From Anastatus disparis (Eukaryota > Arthropoda > Insecta > Hymenoptera > Eupelmidae), in NCBI GenBank assembly GCA_017163975.1, contig JAFFSR010000345.1, positions 196,001-260,000 of the forward strand: a DNA stretch of 64,000 nucleotides, in the 5' to 3' direction. The notes under the pieces are model-generated. The model was not told the origin of the DNA, did no database searches, and saw nothing but the letters and a program-made list of their open reading frames with translations. The position numbers and the translations under genes were made by a program. This document shows positions 22,941-35,165 of this stretch, one piece after another. Every line of letters begins with the position of its first letter. The first letter of the stretch is position 1.

Positions 22941-23743
22941 AAAAACTAGATACGAAAGTTGATTATGCATGTAAGAGTGCGCGACTTAAATCGAATGATA
23001 AGGGCTTGACTAAACTAGCGCAGTTTCTTGCTGATTCAGGAGCAACACAGTACTTAACAAACTCAAGACTAATTCTTAAAACTTTTAACGAACATCATTG
23101 CAAGGTTAAATGTGCGAATAAGGACAGTGACACTAATTTAAAATCGGAAGGAGCAGGAGGAATATTAGGCTTAACGAGTCAAAACGAAGAAATATTACTA
23201 GATAATGTTCTATATGCCGACAGCTTATCAGATAATCTGATTTCACTACAACAATTTGCTGATCAAGGCTCAAGTATATATATGGACAATAAAAGGATTG
23301 ACACCTATAATCTAGTATCGAATGAATCTTTCATTACTAGAATTTATCAAAAGTCCTATTGGATAATAGAATTGGAAACAACGGAAAGAAACAAAAACAA
23401 AGACACTACGACAAACAAGACTGTGGCATACGTAGTCACGAGGAGCATGTCTGATAAGGAAGATACGAGTAACAAGAAGAAAGAAGAAAACGAAGACAAC
23501 GAAGATAAATATACCAAGATTGAAGGAGTTTCAGATTTCAACAAAACTCTGCGAGACAGAGTTATAAATGATACAGAGGAAATACAAGAATTTGATAAGG
23601 ATGTACCAGATCATGAGCAATTAAAAATTGCTGAAACAGTTTCCTCTTACAGTAATGCAATGATATGGCATTCTAGGATGGAACATGCATCGCTTAAGTA
23701 TCTAAAGAGGTTCAAGGAAGATATAAGGAGATTAAAGACTTAA
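22941..23743 (+). pseudogene. pol: copia protease + GAG-pre-integrase
   Basis: ADSGATQYLTNSRLI near 23,031-23,075 is the copia aspartic protease motif (DSGA). NLISLQQFADQGSSIYMD (23,230-23,290) and WHSRMEHASLKYLKRF (23,668-23,715) are the copia pre-integrase segment, the latter with the zinc-binding His. The frame is open for 274 codons and then runs out at the deletion that removes integrase. Confidence 0.7.
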
Positions 23744-23749
23744 AGGATA

Positions 23750-24657
23750 TAACTTTCAACAGGTCATCAGAGAACCTAAAATATTCTTAGGACTTGAAAT
23801 GAACAGAAATCGGGAAGAGGAGAGTTTAAGCACTAAACAAGAAAAATACATTGAGAAAATGCTGATCAAGTTTGGATTTGATAAGAAACATCCACAAAGG
23901 ACACCAATGGTTAAAAATTAAGTGGCAAATCGAGACAGAAAAGAGCACGAGGAAAAGGAGAACTTGAACACGATGATAACAACTGAAAATAACTTCAATC
24001 GTCCTCACAGATAAGCAGTTGGTACACTGCTTTACTTGGCTAATACATGCAGATCAGATATTGCATATGCGGTCAATGTACTCAATCGACACCAAATTAG
24101 CTCAACAGAGAAAGAATGGAGGATTTTGGAACGAGTTTTCAGATACTTGAAAAGCACGAAAAATATAGGTTTAAATTATCTTCGAGAAAAAAATGATTTG
24201 CAAGGATTCTCAGATGCGAGCTTTGGATATTGTAAAGGATCTCTGACAATGAGTGAGTATGTCATAAGGCTTTATGGAGACACAGTGGCTTGGAGAACAA
24301 AGAAACAACAGAATGTTGCGTTGCCAATCTGTCAGGCCGAATACGTGGCCATAATCGACGGCTGTCAAGAATTGATTTCTTTGTACAATTCATTGAAAAA
24401 GATTTCCAAATAACGAGTTCACACCAATGACTTTGTGGTGTGATAATTGAGCAGCTAAAGCCAGTGTGAAAACGGGTGGAGGTGGAAAGCTTAGACATAT
24501 GACTGAAATAAAGGAGCATTACGTACGAGAATGTGTCATGAGAAGTCTGGTCGAAGTAAAATAGTTAGCTTCGAAAGAGCCGATTGCGGATGTGTTAACG
24601 AAGCCCTTATCATTTGAGTTGCATGCTAGATTAATAAAACTGATCCAAAATATATAA
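23750..24657 (+). pseudogene. pol: copia RT C-terminus and RNase H
   Basis: IFLGLEMNRN (23,785) is the end of the RT palm. GTLLYLANTCRSDIAYAVNVLNRH (24,015-24,090), WRILERVFRYLKSTKNIGL and GFSDASFGYC (24,205-24,235, the RNase H Asp) follow, then ICQAEYVAI and the terminal LRHMTEIKEHYVRECV. There are stops near 23,920, 24,012, 24,411, 24,447 and 24,562. RT motif A/B and YVDD are deleted. Confidence 0.7.
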
Positions 24658-24745
24658 ATTTTCATAAACTTTGAATTGTTTCCATTTGTTGCAGCAATTA
24701 AAAGATGAAGGAATCTGCTACGAGTAGAGGACGAGTAGGAGTGTT

Positions 24746-25183
<438 letters not shown>

Positions 25184-25445
25184 TGCATACATAACGACAC
25201 TGTGTTGTTGAGCCTTCTTTCTTTTCTGCTATATATGAATTAATAATGAAAGTTTAATGTAATTAGTGGGTCTACCTATATTTGCGTTTTTAGTAAGGGG
25301 ATTCACTAGAAGATAGAAAATAAAAATTTTTTCACAAAAACAAACAATTAAAAAAATTTTTAATAAATAAAAACCGACTTTAAAAGTATCGAATAAAAAC
25401 AAAATTGTTTACAAAAAATAAGATTTTAAAAACATTGCACTAAAA

Positions 25446-25836
25446 AATAACAAATAAAAAATTTTTAACAAAAAAAAAACTGACTTCAAAAAATGCACTG
25501 AAAAGTAACAAATAATTTATAATCTTTAGAAATCATACAAATAATTGGTAAAATACAATTTTAGAAGTCGGCGTCTAATTCTAAATCTGTGGTGCGTAAG
25601 CAGAACGACTTCGTCCATTTTTTCAAAAATAACGTTCACATTCATTGTTCAAAAATAACGTTTACATTTATTGTTAAAAAATAACGTTTACATTCATTGA
25701 GGAATTAGACGCCGACTTCTAAAATTGTATTTTACCAATTATTTGTATGATTTCTAAAGATAATAAATTATTTGTTACTTTCCAGTGCATTTTTTGAAGT
25801 CAGTTTTTTTTTTGTTAAAAATTTTTTATTAAATAT
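25446..25836. repeat. Fold-back element with a triplicated loop
   Basis: The arms 25,446-25,582 and 25,702-25,836 are close reverse complements (TTAGAAGTCGGCGTCTAATT at the inner ends). The loop holds three tandem copies of a 26-29-bp unit, TTCAAAAATAACGTTTACAT type, at 25,615-25,700. Confidence 0.75.
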
Positions 25837-25920
25837 GCGGGAGGAAGTGTTAAGAGTGAGCGCATATTTTCATGTGTGTGTATTTAGCAAAGGTTGCCGT
25901 GGGCAGTAGCGCCCTCTTAA

Positions 25921-26305
25921 CGGTAGGCCGGAGTAGAACCTGATACCGACCGAGTAACAATTGAGTTGTTTATTATTTACTCAAGGTTTAATCGGTGTAT
26001 CTTAAAATTAAAGGTCGAGCGCAATAGATATTATTATTATGAATATCCATGCACAAGAAAAAAAATATCTATCGGTTTGTTTTCGAGAAAAGTAAGTAAC
26101 GCGAAAATATTATAAACATAAACTTTTACTTTGGCGTTACTTACTTTTCTCAAAAACAAACCGGTAGATATTTTTTTTCTTGTGCATAGATGTTCATAAT
26201 AATAATATCTATTGCGCTCGACCTTTAATTTGAAGATACACTGATTAAAACTTGAGTAAATAACAAAAGTGCCAATTAGACAAGGACAGCGAATCCGGCC
26301 TGCTC
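25921..26305. repeat. Palindromic TTAA element (385 bp)
   Basis: Flanked by TTAA at 25,917-25,920 and 26,306-26,309. The right end read inward, GAGCAGGCCGGATTC, pairs with CGGTAGGCCGGAGTA at the left. The interior is a near-perfect palindrome (GCGCAATAGATATTATTATT on both sides). A deletion derivative sits at 13,844-13,958. Confidence 0.75.
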
Positions 26306-26519
26306 TTAACATTACTCTCTCTCTTCGTATTTTGAACTTGTACCGTAGTACTTCAAGAGCAACTCTAAGAGAGACTGCACGAAGATTTTCTTAATTTAAA
26401 TAAAAAGATAAATCTTACACCTTTGTGTATTTATAAGGAGAGTATGTAGATTAATAAATGAACAATAATTTATATATCAAGTTGTGTTGTGAATTATGTA
26501 TAAAAATTAGACTACATCC

Positions 26520-27960
26520 CTTCAAGCGCTATATACAAATAATTCTGAAAAAATTATTTTTTAAAAGCTTGTTTTATAAAGACAGCAGCAAATAACTTGT
26601 GTACAAATTTTAGAGCAAATCTATCGAGTAGTTTACGTGAAATATAAAAAAAATATAAAATAAAAATTAAAAAAAAAATTTTTCTTTATTTTTCAAAATT
26701 AAAACCACGCTAAGGAAATTGGTTTTTAGAAGTCATCCTACTTTTGGCAGTTGCAAATAATTCCCATACAAATTTCAAAGCAAATTTATCAAGTAATTTA
26801 CGTAAAATACAAAAATATCGAAAATTTTTTAAAAGTTCTTAAAATAACTCTATAAAAAAAATACGCTATGAAAACCAATTTTTAATTGCTTCCCGTTGAC
26901 TCAGACAAAATAATAGATAATATGCAAAATTTGAAGCCAATCAATTGAGTAATTTTGGAGATCTAATTGGCTACTTAAATAACATTTACTTTTCAAAATT
27001 TCTTTTTCAAAATTTTAAAAATGCTCTCAAAATAAAACTACCCTAAAAAGATCAATTTTTGAAAATTTCCCTTCTTTTAGCAGTTGCAAATAATTTCCTT
27101 GCAAATTTTAGAACAAATCTATCGAGTACTTTATGTGAAATAACAAAAAATAAGAGAAAAAGAATTTGAATTTTTTAAAAATCTTCAAAATTTTCTAAAG
27201 TTGTAATCACACTAAGAAAATTAGTTCTCGAAAGCTTATTTTCTTCAGACAATAGCGAATAACTTGCATAAAAATTTTGGAGAAAATCTATCTAATGGTT
27301 TTATTAAAATAGAAAAAAAAAATAAAAATTTAAGAAATGCTCTAAATTTAAAAGTGCTCTAACAAAATCAGTTTTCAAAAGTTTTTCTTTTTTTGACAGT
27401 CAAAAGTATGTTCTATACAAATTTTCGAGCAAATTTTTCAAGTAGTTTACGTGAAATACAAAAAATATGAATAATCTAAATTTTTTTTAAATTATTAAAA
27501 TAGCTATAAAATTAAAACTACACAAAAAAAACAATTCTCAATAGCTTCCGCACCAGTTGATCAAAAAATTAAATTGTATGGAAAATTTGAAGTAAATCCA
27601 TCGAGTAATTTTTAAGATTTTATTAGTTTAATAATTATAAACATCTTTTTCAAAAATTTCAAAATGTTCTAGAATTACAAGTAAGCTGAAAAATCAGTTT
27701 TTAAAAATTTATTCTATTTGGGCAATCGTAAATAATTTTCATGCAAATGTTGAAGCAAATTCATCGATTAGTAAACGAAAAAAAAACAGGAAAATGAAAA
27801 ATTGGAATTTCTTTTTTTTTAAAAACGACTCTAAAATTAAAACTACGCTAGAAAAACCAATTATCAATAGCTTCCCAGCAAGTTAGACAAAAAATGAATT
27901 CCATGAATAATTAGAAGCATATCCATCAAGTAGTTTTCGAGATATAATTTACTAACTGAC
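26520..27960. repeat. Diverged tandem repeat, about 163-bp period, nine units
   Basis: The anchor GAGTAGTTTACGTGAAAT (degenerate) recurs near 26,625, 26,791, 26,946, 27,123, 27,290, 27,439, 27,602, 27,758 and 27,929, giving steps of about 149-177 bp. Each unit also has TTTGGCAGTTGCAAATAA and GCAAATTTTGAAGCAAAT type text. No coding frame. It resembles a decayed satellite-like array or an internally repeated 3' UTR of a retroelement. Confidence 0.6.
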
Positions 27961-27965
<5 letters not shown>

Positions 27966-27991
<26 letters not shown>

Positions 27992-28029
27992 GCACGCACG
28001 CACGCACACATACACACACACACACTCAC

Positions 28030-28071
<42 letters not shown>

Positions 28072-28212
28072 TTTCTGGAAATTACTTTTTCGGAATCCCT
28101 GAGTCCAAATATCCTATCCTATATTATATTCAAGTGAAACCACTTTTTCTTTCATTTCTCCGGTTCTCCGGTTCTCCAGTTCTCCGGTTCTCCGGTTCTT
28201 TGGTTCTCCGCA
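27966..28212. repeat. (CA)n microsatellite and CTCCGGTT minisatellite
   Basis: An interrupted CA/CG-CA tract at 27,966-28,070, then about six copies of an 8-9-bp CTCCGGTT unit at 28,155-28,212. Confidence 0.85.
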
Positions 28213-28259
28213 TTTGTTAAAAGTGTCTAATCTTTTGGTAATAAGAGTAGCAATATTTT

Positions 28260-29190
28260 ATTGGGCCCTATATAATTAATTCTCATTAGTCATAAGCATC
28301 TTTTTGGGTCATATTTTTTTGGGCCTTATATTTTCTTGCACCCTATATTTTTTTGGGCCCAGAATTTTTTTGGTCTCTATATTTTTTTAAGCTTTATATT
28401 TTTTTAGGCTTTATATTTTCTTGCGCCCTATATTTTTTGGGCCCAATATTTTTTTGATCTATATATTTTTATAGACTATATTTTTTGGGCCTAATATTTT
28501 TTCGATTCTTATATATTCTTGGGCTCTATATTTTTTAAGAACCAATATTTTTTTGGGCCCAATATTTTTTCGAAATTAATATTTTCTTGGGTTTTATAAT
28601 TTTTTTGGGTACTATATTTTGTTTAGCTCTATTTTTTGGGCCTTATATTTTCTTGCGCCCTATATTTTTTCGGGCCCAATATTTTTTTTTAATTTATATT
28701 TTCTTAAGTTCTATAATTTTTTGGGTCCTATATATTATTTAGCTCTATATTTTTTCGGGCCCAATATTTTTCTGGGCCCAATATTTTTTTGGTCTCTATA
28801 GTTTTTTGGGTTCTATATTTTTTGGGCCTAATGTTCTTTTAGGCCCCATATTTTTTTTTGACTTTATATTTTCTTGGGCTCTATATTTTTTGGGCCCAAT
28901 ATTTTTTCGATTCTTATGCATTCTTGGGCTCTATATTTTTTTGGGCTTAATATTTATTTAATTCTTATATATTTCTGTGCTCTATATTTTTGGGCCCAAT
29001 ATTTTTTTGAAATTTATATTTTCTTGGATTCTATGATTTTTTTGGGTCCTATATTTTATTTAGTTGTATATTTTCCTGGGCCTTATACTTTTCAGGCCCT
29101 ACTTTTATTTGAGTGCTATTCTCTTTGGGCCTTATATTGTCTTGGGTTATAATTATTTTGGATCAAATATTTTCTCGATTCTTATATGGG
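28260..29190. repeat. TTTTTTGGGCCCAATAT-type tandem array, block 1
   Basis: Several dozen diverged units of about 18-36 bp alternating TATATTTTTTTGGGC, CCAATATTTTTT and CTTGGGCTCTATATT. The Phe/Tyr/Leu-rich ORFs in this block come from the repeat and are not genes. Confidence 0.8.
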
Positions 29191-30865
29191 TAATTCTTTC
29201 ATACTTTTAAAAATCATGTTACTGCGTCATTTCTCCTAAATATGAGATAGCACATCTTGTTAGCAAATGTTCACTGATTTATTGAGTTATTAGAAACTAA
29301 TTTTGTTATATTTGTAATGATAATTATACGTGTCATTTTATGGCGGATGGGGAAAAGAGGTTTTTTTTTTGAAATTTAAATGTTACCAGGCCATGTAAAA
29401 TGATAAATTACCGCTATAAAAAAAATGACTACTGCTTTTTTGATTTGAAATTCACACCAAAGCTTTATCTATACACATACTTTTGGAAAATCAAGAGCAT
29501 GGGTGTGTGCCTGTTAACAAAAGTACTTTCTGAAAGGTTATTAAAATGTTACCAAAAATTTATATATTTTACTTTTTTCTGGAAAATACGATGCTGTAAA
29601 AAAGACTATTCAGCGGTGACATTTTAAACTACATCAAAAGGTAATATTTAGAATCACAAAGAGAAATTTTTTATTAGGAACGTGTGCCTAGTGTAGATAA
29701 AGTTCTTTGTTCGTTTGAAATTATACTTAAAAAACGTGACTCACTTTTGAAAATAGGTTTTTATCCACTAATATGAAAACCTAAGCTTTGATTCATCTTT
29801 TCTCTGTTGTGAACTTTGTAATTTACTATTTTATAATACTCAATGTAATCTTTAAGTTGCTTTTGAAGTATTATTTCGAGTATTCTGGAAATCATTGAAT
29901 TTTTCCCGGCTATTAAATTTTCCAAATTTACATCGATTACCTAGTTTCTATCAATGTTTTAATTCTAAAGAGTTTAAACTTTAAAAAGCTCAGTTTTAGT
30001 ATGTATTTAATAGCTTACACCTAGAACGTTGAGTTGAATCATCACTGAAATTTCTAGATTTTAAATTTAAAATTTTTAGATTTAATGTTTATTAAATAAA
30101 CTAAAATATTTGGTTAAAAGGAATATAAGTATTTTTATTCGAAAACATAAACTACACAAATCTATGTCAAATTTCATACCCTAAGATTGACAATTTTAGC
30201 AAAAATAAATTGATATTCCACTCACTTATGATTTGTAATCAGGAATCCCAAAAGCCATTGGGTAACTAATATCACTCAATTTTAATACCCGAATCGCCAA
30301 AAATGAATTTTCCCAAAAAATTGCCATTTCTGGCATATTTTATTTATTACAAAAAATTTTGTAATTATTAATGTAAATTGCGTATTTAAATATTTTCTGT
30401 AACATATTAAACATGTAAAAATGAAAAAGCTCAATGGAAAATGATCTATTATAGCCCAAAATACTTAAAAACTGATCTGAGATAGGTAAAATATTATACC
30501 TGGGTGTGATAATAATGAATATATTTAAATGTCTTATATTAAAAAAGCTATCTTCAAAAGTGAGTAATGCGATTTTTTCTTTTATTATCATTTTAATATA
30601 TCAACATTTAAAAAAAATAAATTTGATACATGTGTCTTCAATTTTTTTTAATTTATTGAAAGTAAATTTTAACATTATGAAAAATTTACTCGAAAATCTG
30701 TCTTTTGATGTTTGTTAAAAAGACTACCCTTAAAAGTGAGTAACACGATTTTTTTCTTTCATTATAATACGTCAACATTCAGAGAAAATTAGTTTTATAC
30801 GTGTGCCTGTATTTTTTTTTTTTTAATTTGTTGCAGGTGAAATTTTAACATTATGAAAGATTTAC
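29191..30865. other. AT-rich stretch with a tandem duplication of about 190 bp
   Basis: Two direct copies, each with AAGTGAGTAA(C/T)(A/G)CGATTTTTT, lie at about 30,555-30,725 and 30,735-30,866. Between 29,400 and 29,630 a short 75-codon open stretch has no recognisable feature. No gene is supported. Confidence 0.45.
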
Positions 30866-31497
30866 CCATATATTCTCTGGCTCTATATTTTTTAGAAATT
30901 TATATTTTCATTTTCTATAATTTTTTTGGGTACTATATTTTATTTAGCTTTATTTTTTTCTGGGCCTTATATTTTTTAGGCTCTACATTTTTTTGAGTCT
31001 TATTTTCTTTGGATTTCATTATTTTAGGCCTCTTATTTTTTGGCTCCCATATCTTTTTCGGTCCTATATTTCTCTAAGCCTTATATTTTTTTGGACCTAC
31101 TTTTTTTCGATTCCTATTTTCTTTAGGCCTTTAATTTTTTTGGGCCATTTATTTTTTTAGGCCTTATTGTTTTTTAACTTTTTTTTTGGGTTTTCATTTT
31201 TTTTAATCTTATATTTATTTGGGGGCAATATTTTTTTTCATTTTTATATTTTCTTGGTCTCTATATTTTTTAGGCCCAATATTTGTCTGATTCTTTTATT
31301 TTTTTATTCTTATTTTACTTGAGCTCTATATTTTTTTGATTCTTATATTTTATTGAGCTCTATATTTTTTTAGCTCAATATTCCTTTAAATCTTAATTTT
31401 TTTTATTCTTATGTATTTTTGGCTCTATATTTTTTTGAGCCCAATATTTTTTGGATTTTTATATTTACTTTGGCTCTATATTTTGAGCTCTAAATTC
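30866..31497. repeat. TTTTTTGGGCCCAATAT-type tandem array, block 2
   Basis: Same unit type as 28,260-29,190, more diverged, resuming after the 1.7-kb interruption and ending at the Helitron helicase remnant. Confidence 0.75.
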
Positions 31498-31777
31498 TGC
31501 CATGATAAAGTTAATTAAACTTAGTTTTCAATAATGTTCATATGGCTTCCATGTCGTACAATTGGTAATGTTTGCCTGAAATCTCCTGATGCAATTACAG
31601 TGTTACCCCTAAGAGGTTAGTTCACATCGCATAAATCGTAAAAATGACGATCAACTGCTTCAAAAGCAAATTTCGAAGTCATGGATATTTTATCCTAAAT
31701 AATTAATTGTGTTCCCTTTGTTTGCTTTCTGCAGAATTAGGCTTAACATTACAAGTTGTACAATCTGTTATATTTAA

Positions 31778-32021
31778 GAGGACGTTGTATTTCTCTATCC
31801 TTTTCTAATCGAAAAATGTAGGTTTTTGGAAAGACTAGTAGTTATTACTAGAAATCAATAGTTGTTTGCAACTCGTACAGTAAAAAACAATATTTTTTCT
31901 ACTGAAAACAAATTAATTCTCTAGCCTCACTCATGGTTTTGTAAGTACGTCAAACTTTTTTTGAAAACGAAGCATCAAAATTAATTTCATCATTAATTAA
32001 TTTATTTATTCCAGCAGCCTC
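31778..32021. repeat. TTAA element inserted in the Helitron helicase (244 bp)
   Basis: Flanked by TTAA at 31,774-31,777 and 32,022-32,025. Removing the insert with one TTAA restores an uninterrupted helicase frame across the conserved FKLPL segment. Its left half (TTTCTCTATCCTTTTCTAAT) matches the ends of the elements at 32,292-32,691 and 34,781-35,161. Confidence 0.7.
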
Positions 32022-32291
32022 TTAATGGTAGTTTAAATGTTGTATGCACGGTTTTTCCATCGACTAATGAATTCGCTGCTATAGCTGTCTAAGCTACAAA
32101 TAAATAATGTATAGTATGATATTTAAAATAAACTATTAAAACGTTAAGTAAATAACTTTTTCCACTTCCACCTAGTCCATCTATAAAAATATATTTTTCT
32201 TTACTTCGGTTGCTTAAACTTTTTATAGTAGAGTTGAATATTTGCCTTTGTTTATCATTCAAAGAATTTATTTTTATTTTTAATACATTAA

Positions 32292-32691
32292 GAGTCAGCT
32301 GTATACCGACACAGTTACCTGTTTTACCGAATCTATTTAAAATTTATTTTTTATAAAAACTAATAGCTTCAGGCAGAAATAAAGAGATGGTTTCGATTCG
32401 TGTAATAAAAAGCAATATTTTCTCTGATAAGAATAATTTAATTCTACCGCTTTATTTTCAAGAAAAGTTGGAATAACTTGAAAATCCCATTATTTGACAC
32501 TAATTTCTAATTTTTTAAGTTATTCCAACTTTTCTTAAAAACGAAGCAATAAAATTAATTCATACTAATCAAAGAAAATATTACATTTTATTAAACACAT
32601 CGAAACCATCTCTTTATTTTTCCCTCTTGTTGCTAATTTTGGGAAAAAAGTCAATTTTTTAATTAGAAAAGGACAGAGATACAGCGGACTC
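32292..32691. repeat. Palindromic TTAA element in the Helitron (400 bp)
   Basis: Ends GAGTCAGCTGTATA and, inward from the right, GAGTCCGCTGTATCTCTGTC; TTAA flanks at 32,288-32,291 and 32,692-32,695. The interior folds (GAAAAGTTGGAATAACTT against AAGTTATTCCAACTTTTC). Excision reconnects the helicase frame upstream of the Walker A motif. Confidence 0.75.
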
Positions 32692-33024
32692 TTAAGGATA
32701 TTATTATGATTTAAAATTGTTTGATTATTATCTTCTTCTATAAATGTGCTTATGTTAGGTAAATTAAAATCATTTCAAGAAAATCCATTGATTTGTAAAT
32801 TATTTTCAATAACATTCAATGCAAGATTTCCACCTATATTTTTTTCGTATTTAGGATGGTATAACTTATCTTTATATTTTTCATATAAATCTCGTGAATT
32901 TATAGGATTATGAAAAACGCAAATGAAAGCAAATAATTCATAAAGAATATAAAGGAATTCTGTTGAAGATGCTTCTTCCAAACATCTATCCCATTATTCA
33001 TCTTCATTAATTAATTTTTTTGCC

Positions 33025-33261
33025 TTAGCTGCCTTGTTCTGGGTAAGGAGGATTTTCTAACAATTCTACTTCACCTTTATGACAACAATTGGAGAATTCG
33101 TTACTTTTAGTATATTGGAAAGGAAAATGTTTCGAATCACAATAAACACATGTATTTGTCATGGAACCAATGTTATTTTCAGATATGAGTTTTTCATCAA
33201 AATATATATTTGCTATACAACCAATCAGTTTCGAATTAATTTTTTCATTTAATTTCTTCAA
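33025..33261 (-). pseudogene. Helitron N-terminal zinc segment
   Basis: The frame contains CVYCDSKHFPFQ and, 20 residues on, NCCHKGEVELLENPPYP, the Cys-Cys-His pattern that precedes the Helitron-like N domain in Rep/helicase proteins. Directly downstream (about 33,010) the text jumps to the helicase linker, marking the internal deletion of the HUH domain. Confidence 0.6.
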
Positions 33262-33429
33262 TTATTTTTCTACTTTGTCCTTTATTGTTTTATCAATAAC
33301 TTTGTTCAATACAATATTATGATTGCTACTATAATTATTATTATTGTAATTTTCATTATAATTATTGTTTTCAATTTTTAATCGTTTACACTTAATAAAT
33401 AATATCTTTAAATGATAAGAATCATATTC

Positions 33430-34769
33430 ATGTTTTTGCTTTTTTTAATCTATTGGTTTATTTAATGTAGTATCATTATTAACATGTTTATTGTCATCAA
33501 TTTCTATTTGTTTACACCTTGTGCGTAATTCTTTCAATTGGTAGCAATCATTTTTTACTAGTGTTTTCTTAATAATATCAACATTATCCAATTTTTTATT
33601 TTTAATTTGTACCATAAGTATCTTTTTTGCGTAATTTTTCTTTTTCATGCAATTTTTTAAATTCATTAGTATCTCTATTTTCCATTGATTTTATTTTTTA
33701 TATCTTAATATTTTCAATTTTTTTTATATTCATTTATTGTTCTTCTTTCATTTTTATGCAAGCTTTTTTCTTACGTGCAGCTTCATTTGTACGTATTTGT
33801 TTCATTTTATCAGTACCCTTTTTTATCTTTGATTTCATTTTTGTTATTGTAGTATTTTTGAATTTTTCTTTATATTTATTGGGTTGTTTTTCTTTAATTT
33901 TTATAAAATCATTTTTACGTAAAGCTTTATTCGCAAGTATTTGCACCAATTAATCGATACTCATTTTTTCCTTGAATTTCTATTTTGTTATCTTAGTATT
34001 TTCTAATTTTTCTTCATATTATTTCGGTTTTTTTCTTTAATTTTTATATAAGCTTCTTTCTTACGTAAAGCCTCATTCGCACGTATTTGTTTTAATTTAT
34101 CAGTACTCATCTTTTCCTTGAATTTTAATTTTGTTATCTTAGTATTTTCTTATTTCTCTTCATATTTATTTAGAATTTTTTCTTTAATTTTTATATAAGC
34201 TTCTTTCTTACATGAAGCCTCATTTGCACGTATTTGTTCCAATTTATCAATAGTCATTTTTTCCTTGAATTTCAATTTTTTATCTTAGTATTTTCTAATT
34301 TTTCTTTATATTTTTCTGGTTGTTTTTCTCCAATTTTTATAAAAGCTTCTTTCTTAAGTAAAGCCTCATTCGCACGTATTTGTTCTAATTTATCAGTACT
34401 CATTGTTTCCTTGAATTTCAATTTTGTAGTCTTAGTATTGTTTAATTTTTCTTCATATTTTTTCGGTTGTTTTTCTTTAATTTTTATATAAGCTCCTTTC
34501 TTGCGTAAAGCCTCATCCGCACGTATTTGTTCCAATTTATCAGTACTCATTGTTTTCTTGAATTGTTATTTTGTTATCTTAGTATTTTTTAATTTCTGTT
34601 TATATTTATTTGGTTGTCCTTTTTTCATTTTCATATAAGCTTTTTTCTTACGTAAAGTTTCTTGAACACGTCTTAGTTCTAATTTATCATTACTTTTTTT
34701 TCTTGCATTTTCATAATAATGTCTTTTTCTGAAATTTTTTTTATATTTATGTGATTGTTCTGTTACCAT
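33430..34769 (-). pseudogene. Helitron N-terminus with 49-residue tandem repeats
   Basis: Starts at the Met at 34,769. The protein is Lys/Glu-rich and built of repeats of 49 residues (147 bp) each with DKLEQIRA(D/N)EALRKK(G/E)A and IKIKEKQPKKYEEKLNNTK. Clean units run at 34,272-34,550, with more diverged ones at 33,734-34,270 and 34,566-34,769. Stops and shifts divide the array. Predicted to be highly helical and charged; the function is unknown, probably nucleic-acid contact. Short basic repeat leaders are known in some Helitron Reps. Confidence 0.55.
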
Positions 34770-34780
34770 TTTCCTATCAA

Positions 34781-35161
34781 GAGAAGGTCGAGTATATCTG
34801 TCCTTTTCTAATCAAAGAATTGATTTTTTCACAAAAATTAATAATTGTAGCGAAAAATAAGATGAAAGCCCCATCTCGTATAATAAAAAGCAAGATTCTC
34901 TCTGATAAGGAAAAATTATTTTCATTGTTTCGTGTTTGAGAAAACCTTGAAAAACTAAATTGTCCATCCTAACTTCTATTTTTTAAGTTTTTCAAAGTTT
35001 TCTTCGAAACGAATCGATAAAAATAATTTTTCTTCATCAAAGAAAATCTTGGTTTTTATGATACGAGATGGGGCTTTCTTCTTATTTTTTGCTACAATTA
35101 TTAGTTTTTGCAAAAAAATTAATTCTGTAATTAGAAAAGGACAGAGATATACGACCTGCTC
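34781..35161. repeat. Palindromic TTAA element (381 bp)
   Basis: Ends GAGAAGGTCGAGTATATCTG and, inward from the right, GAGCAGGTCGTATATCTCTG. The left target copy has mutated to TCAA (34,777-34,780); the right TTAA is at 35,162-35,165. It lies just upstream of the Helitron N-terminal Met and is a relative of 32,292-32,691. Confidence 0.7.
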
Positions 35162-35165
35162 TTAA

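Larger units (their letters stand above)
22211..24745 (+). mobile_element. Deleted Ty1/copia element (plus strand)
   Basis: Gag, zinc knuckle, protease and GAG-pre-integrase are followed directly by the C-terminal end of RT and RNase H, so integrase and most of RT are deleted (junction about 23,745-23,760). It belongs to the same family as the minus-strand element at 57.5-62.6 kb: both share the C-terminal text KASVKTGG…KLRHMTEIKEHYV (Glu for Lys in the second) and the knuckle region. Its 3' LTR is missing: after the G/A-rich tract at 24,720-24,742 (polypurine tract) the sequence passes within a few bases into a poly-T and an unrelated repeat. Confidence 0.7.
31500..32980 (-). pseudogene. Helitron Pif1-like helicase
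   Basis: Reading leftward: ASSTEFLYILYELFAFICVF and DLYEKYKDKLYH (32,870-32,975), then LNDKQRQIFN (about 32,245-32,275), the Walker A text GGSGKSYL (about 32,155-32,180), DGKTVHTTFKLP (about 32,026-32,060), then after the insert FEAVDRHFYDL and SGDFRQTLPIVRHG (31,545-31,660, Walker B/motif III region). Stops and the two TTAA insertions break it. The family role is unwinding during rolling-circle transposition. Confidence 0.65.
31500..34775 (-). mobile_element. Helitron, internally deleted and split by TTAA elements
   Basis: From 5' to 3' on the minus strand: a Lys-rich repeat-bearing N-terminus (33,430-34,769), a Helitron N-terminal zinc segment (33,025-33,261), then directly the Pif1-like helicase (31,500-32,980). 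The HUH rolling-circle nuclease domain that normally lies between the last two (several hundred residues) is absent, so it cannot transpose on its own. Two miniature elements (31,778-32,021 and 32,292-32,691) interrupt the helicase. Helitron ends (5' TC, 3' hairpin-CTRR) were not located. Confidence 0.65.

Noticed and set aside
28619..29152. Phe/Tyr/Leu-rich membrane-like ORFs
   Set aside because: They arise from the T-rich tandem array and have no start context or domain.
33627..33953. Plus-strand hydrophobic 108-codon ORF
   Set aside because: It is the antisense of the Lys-rich Helitron repeat; hydrophobicity results from reading AAA/GAA codons backwards.
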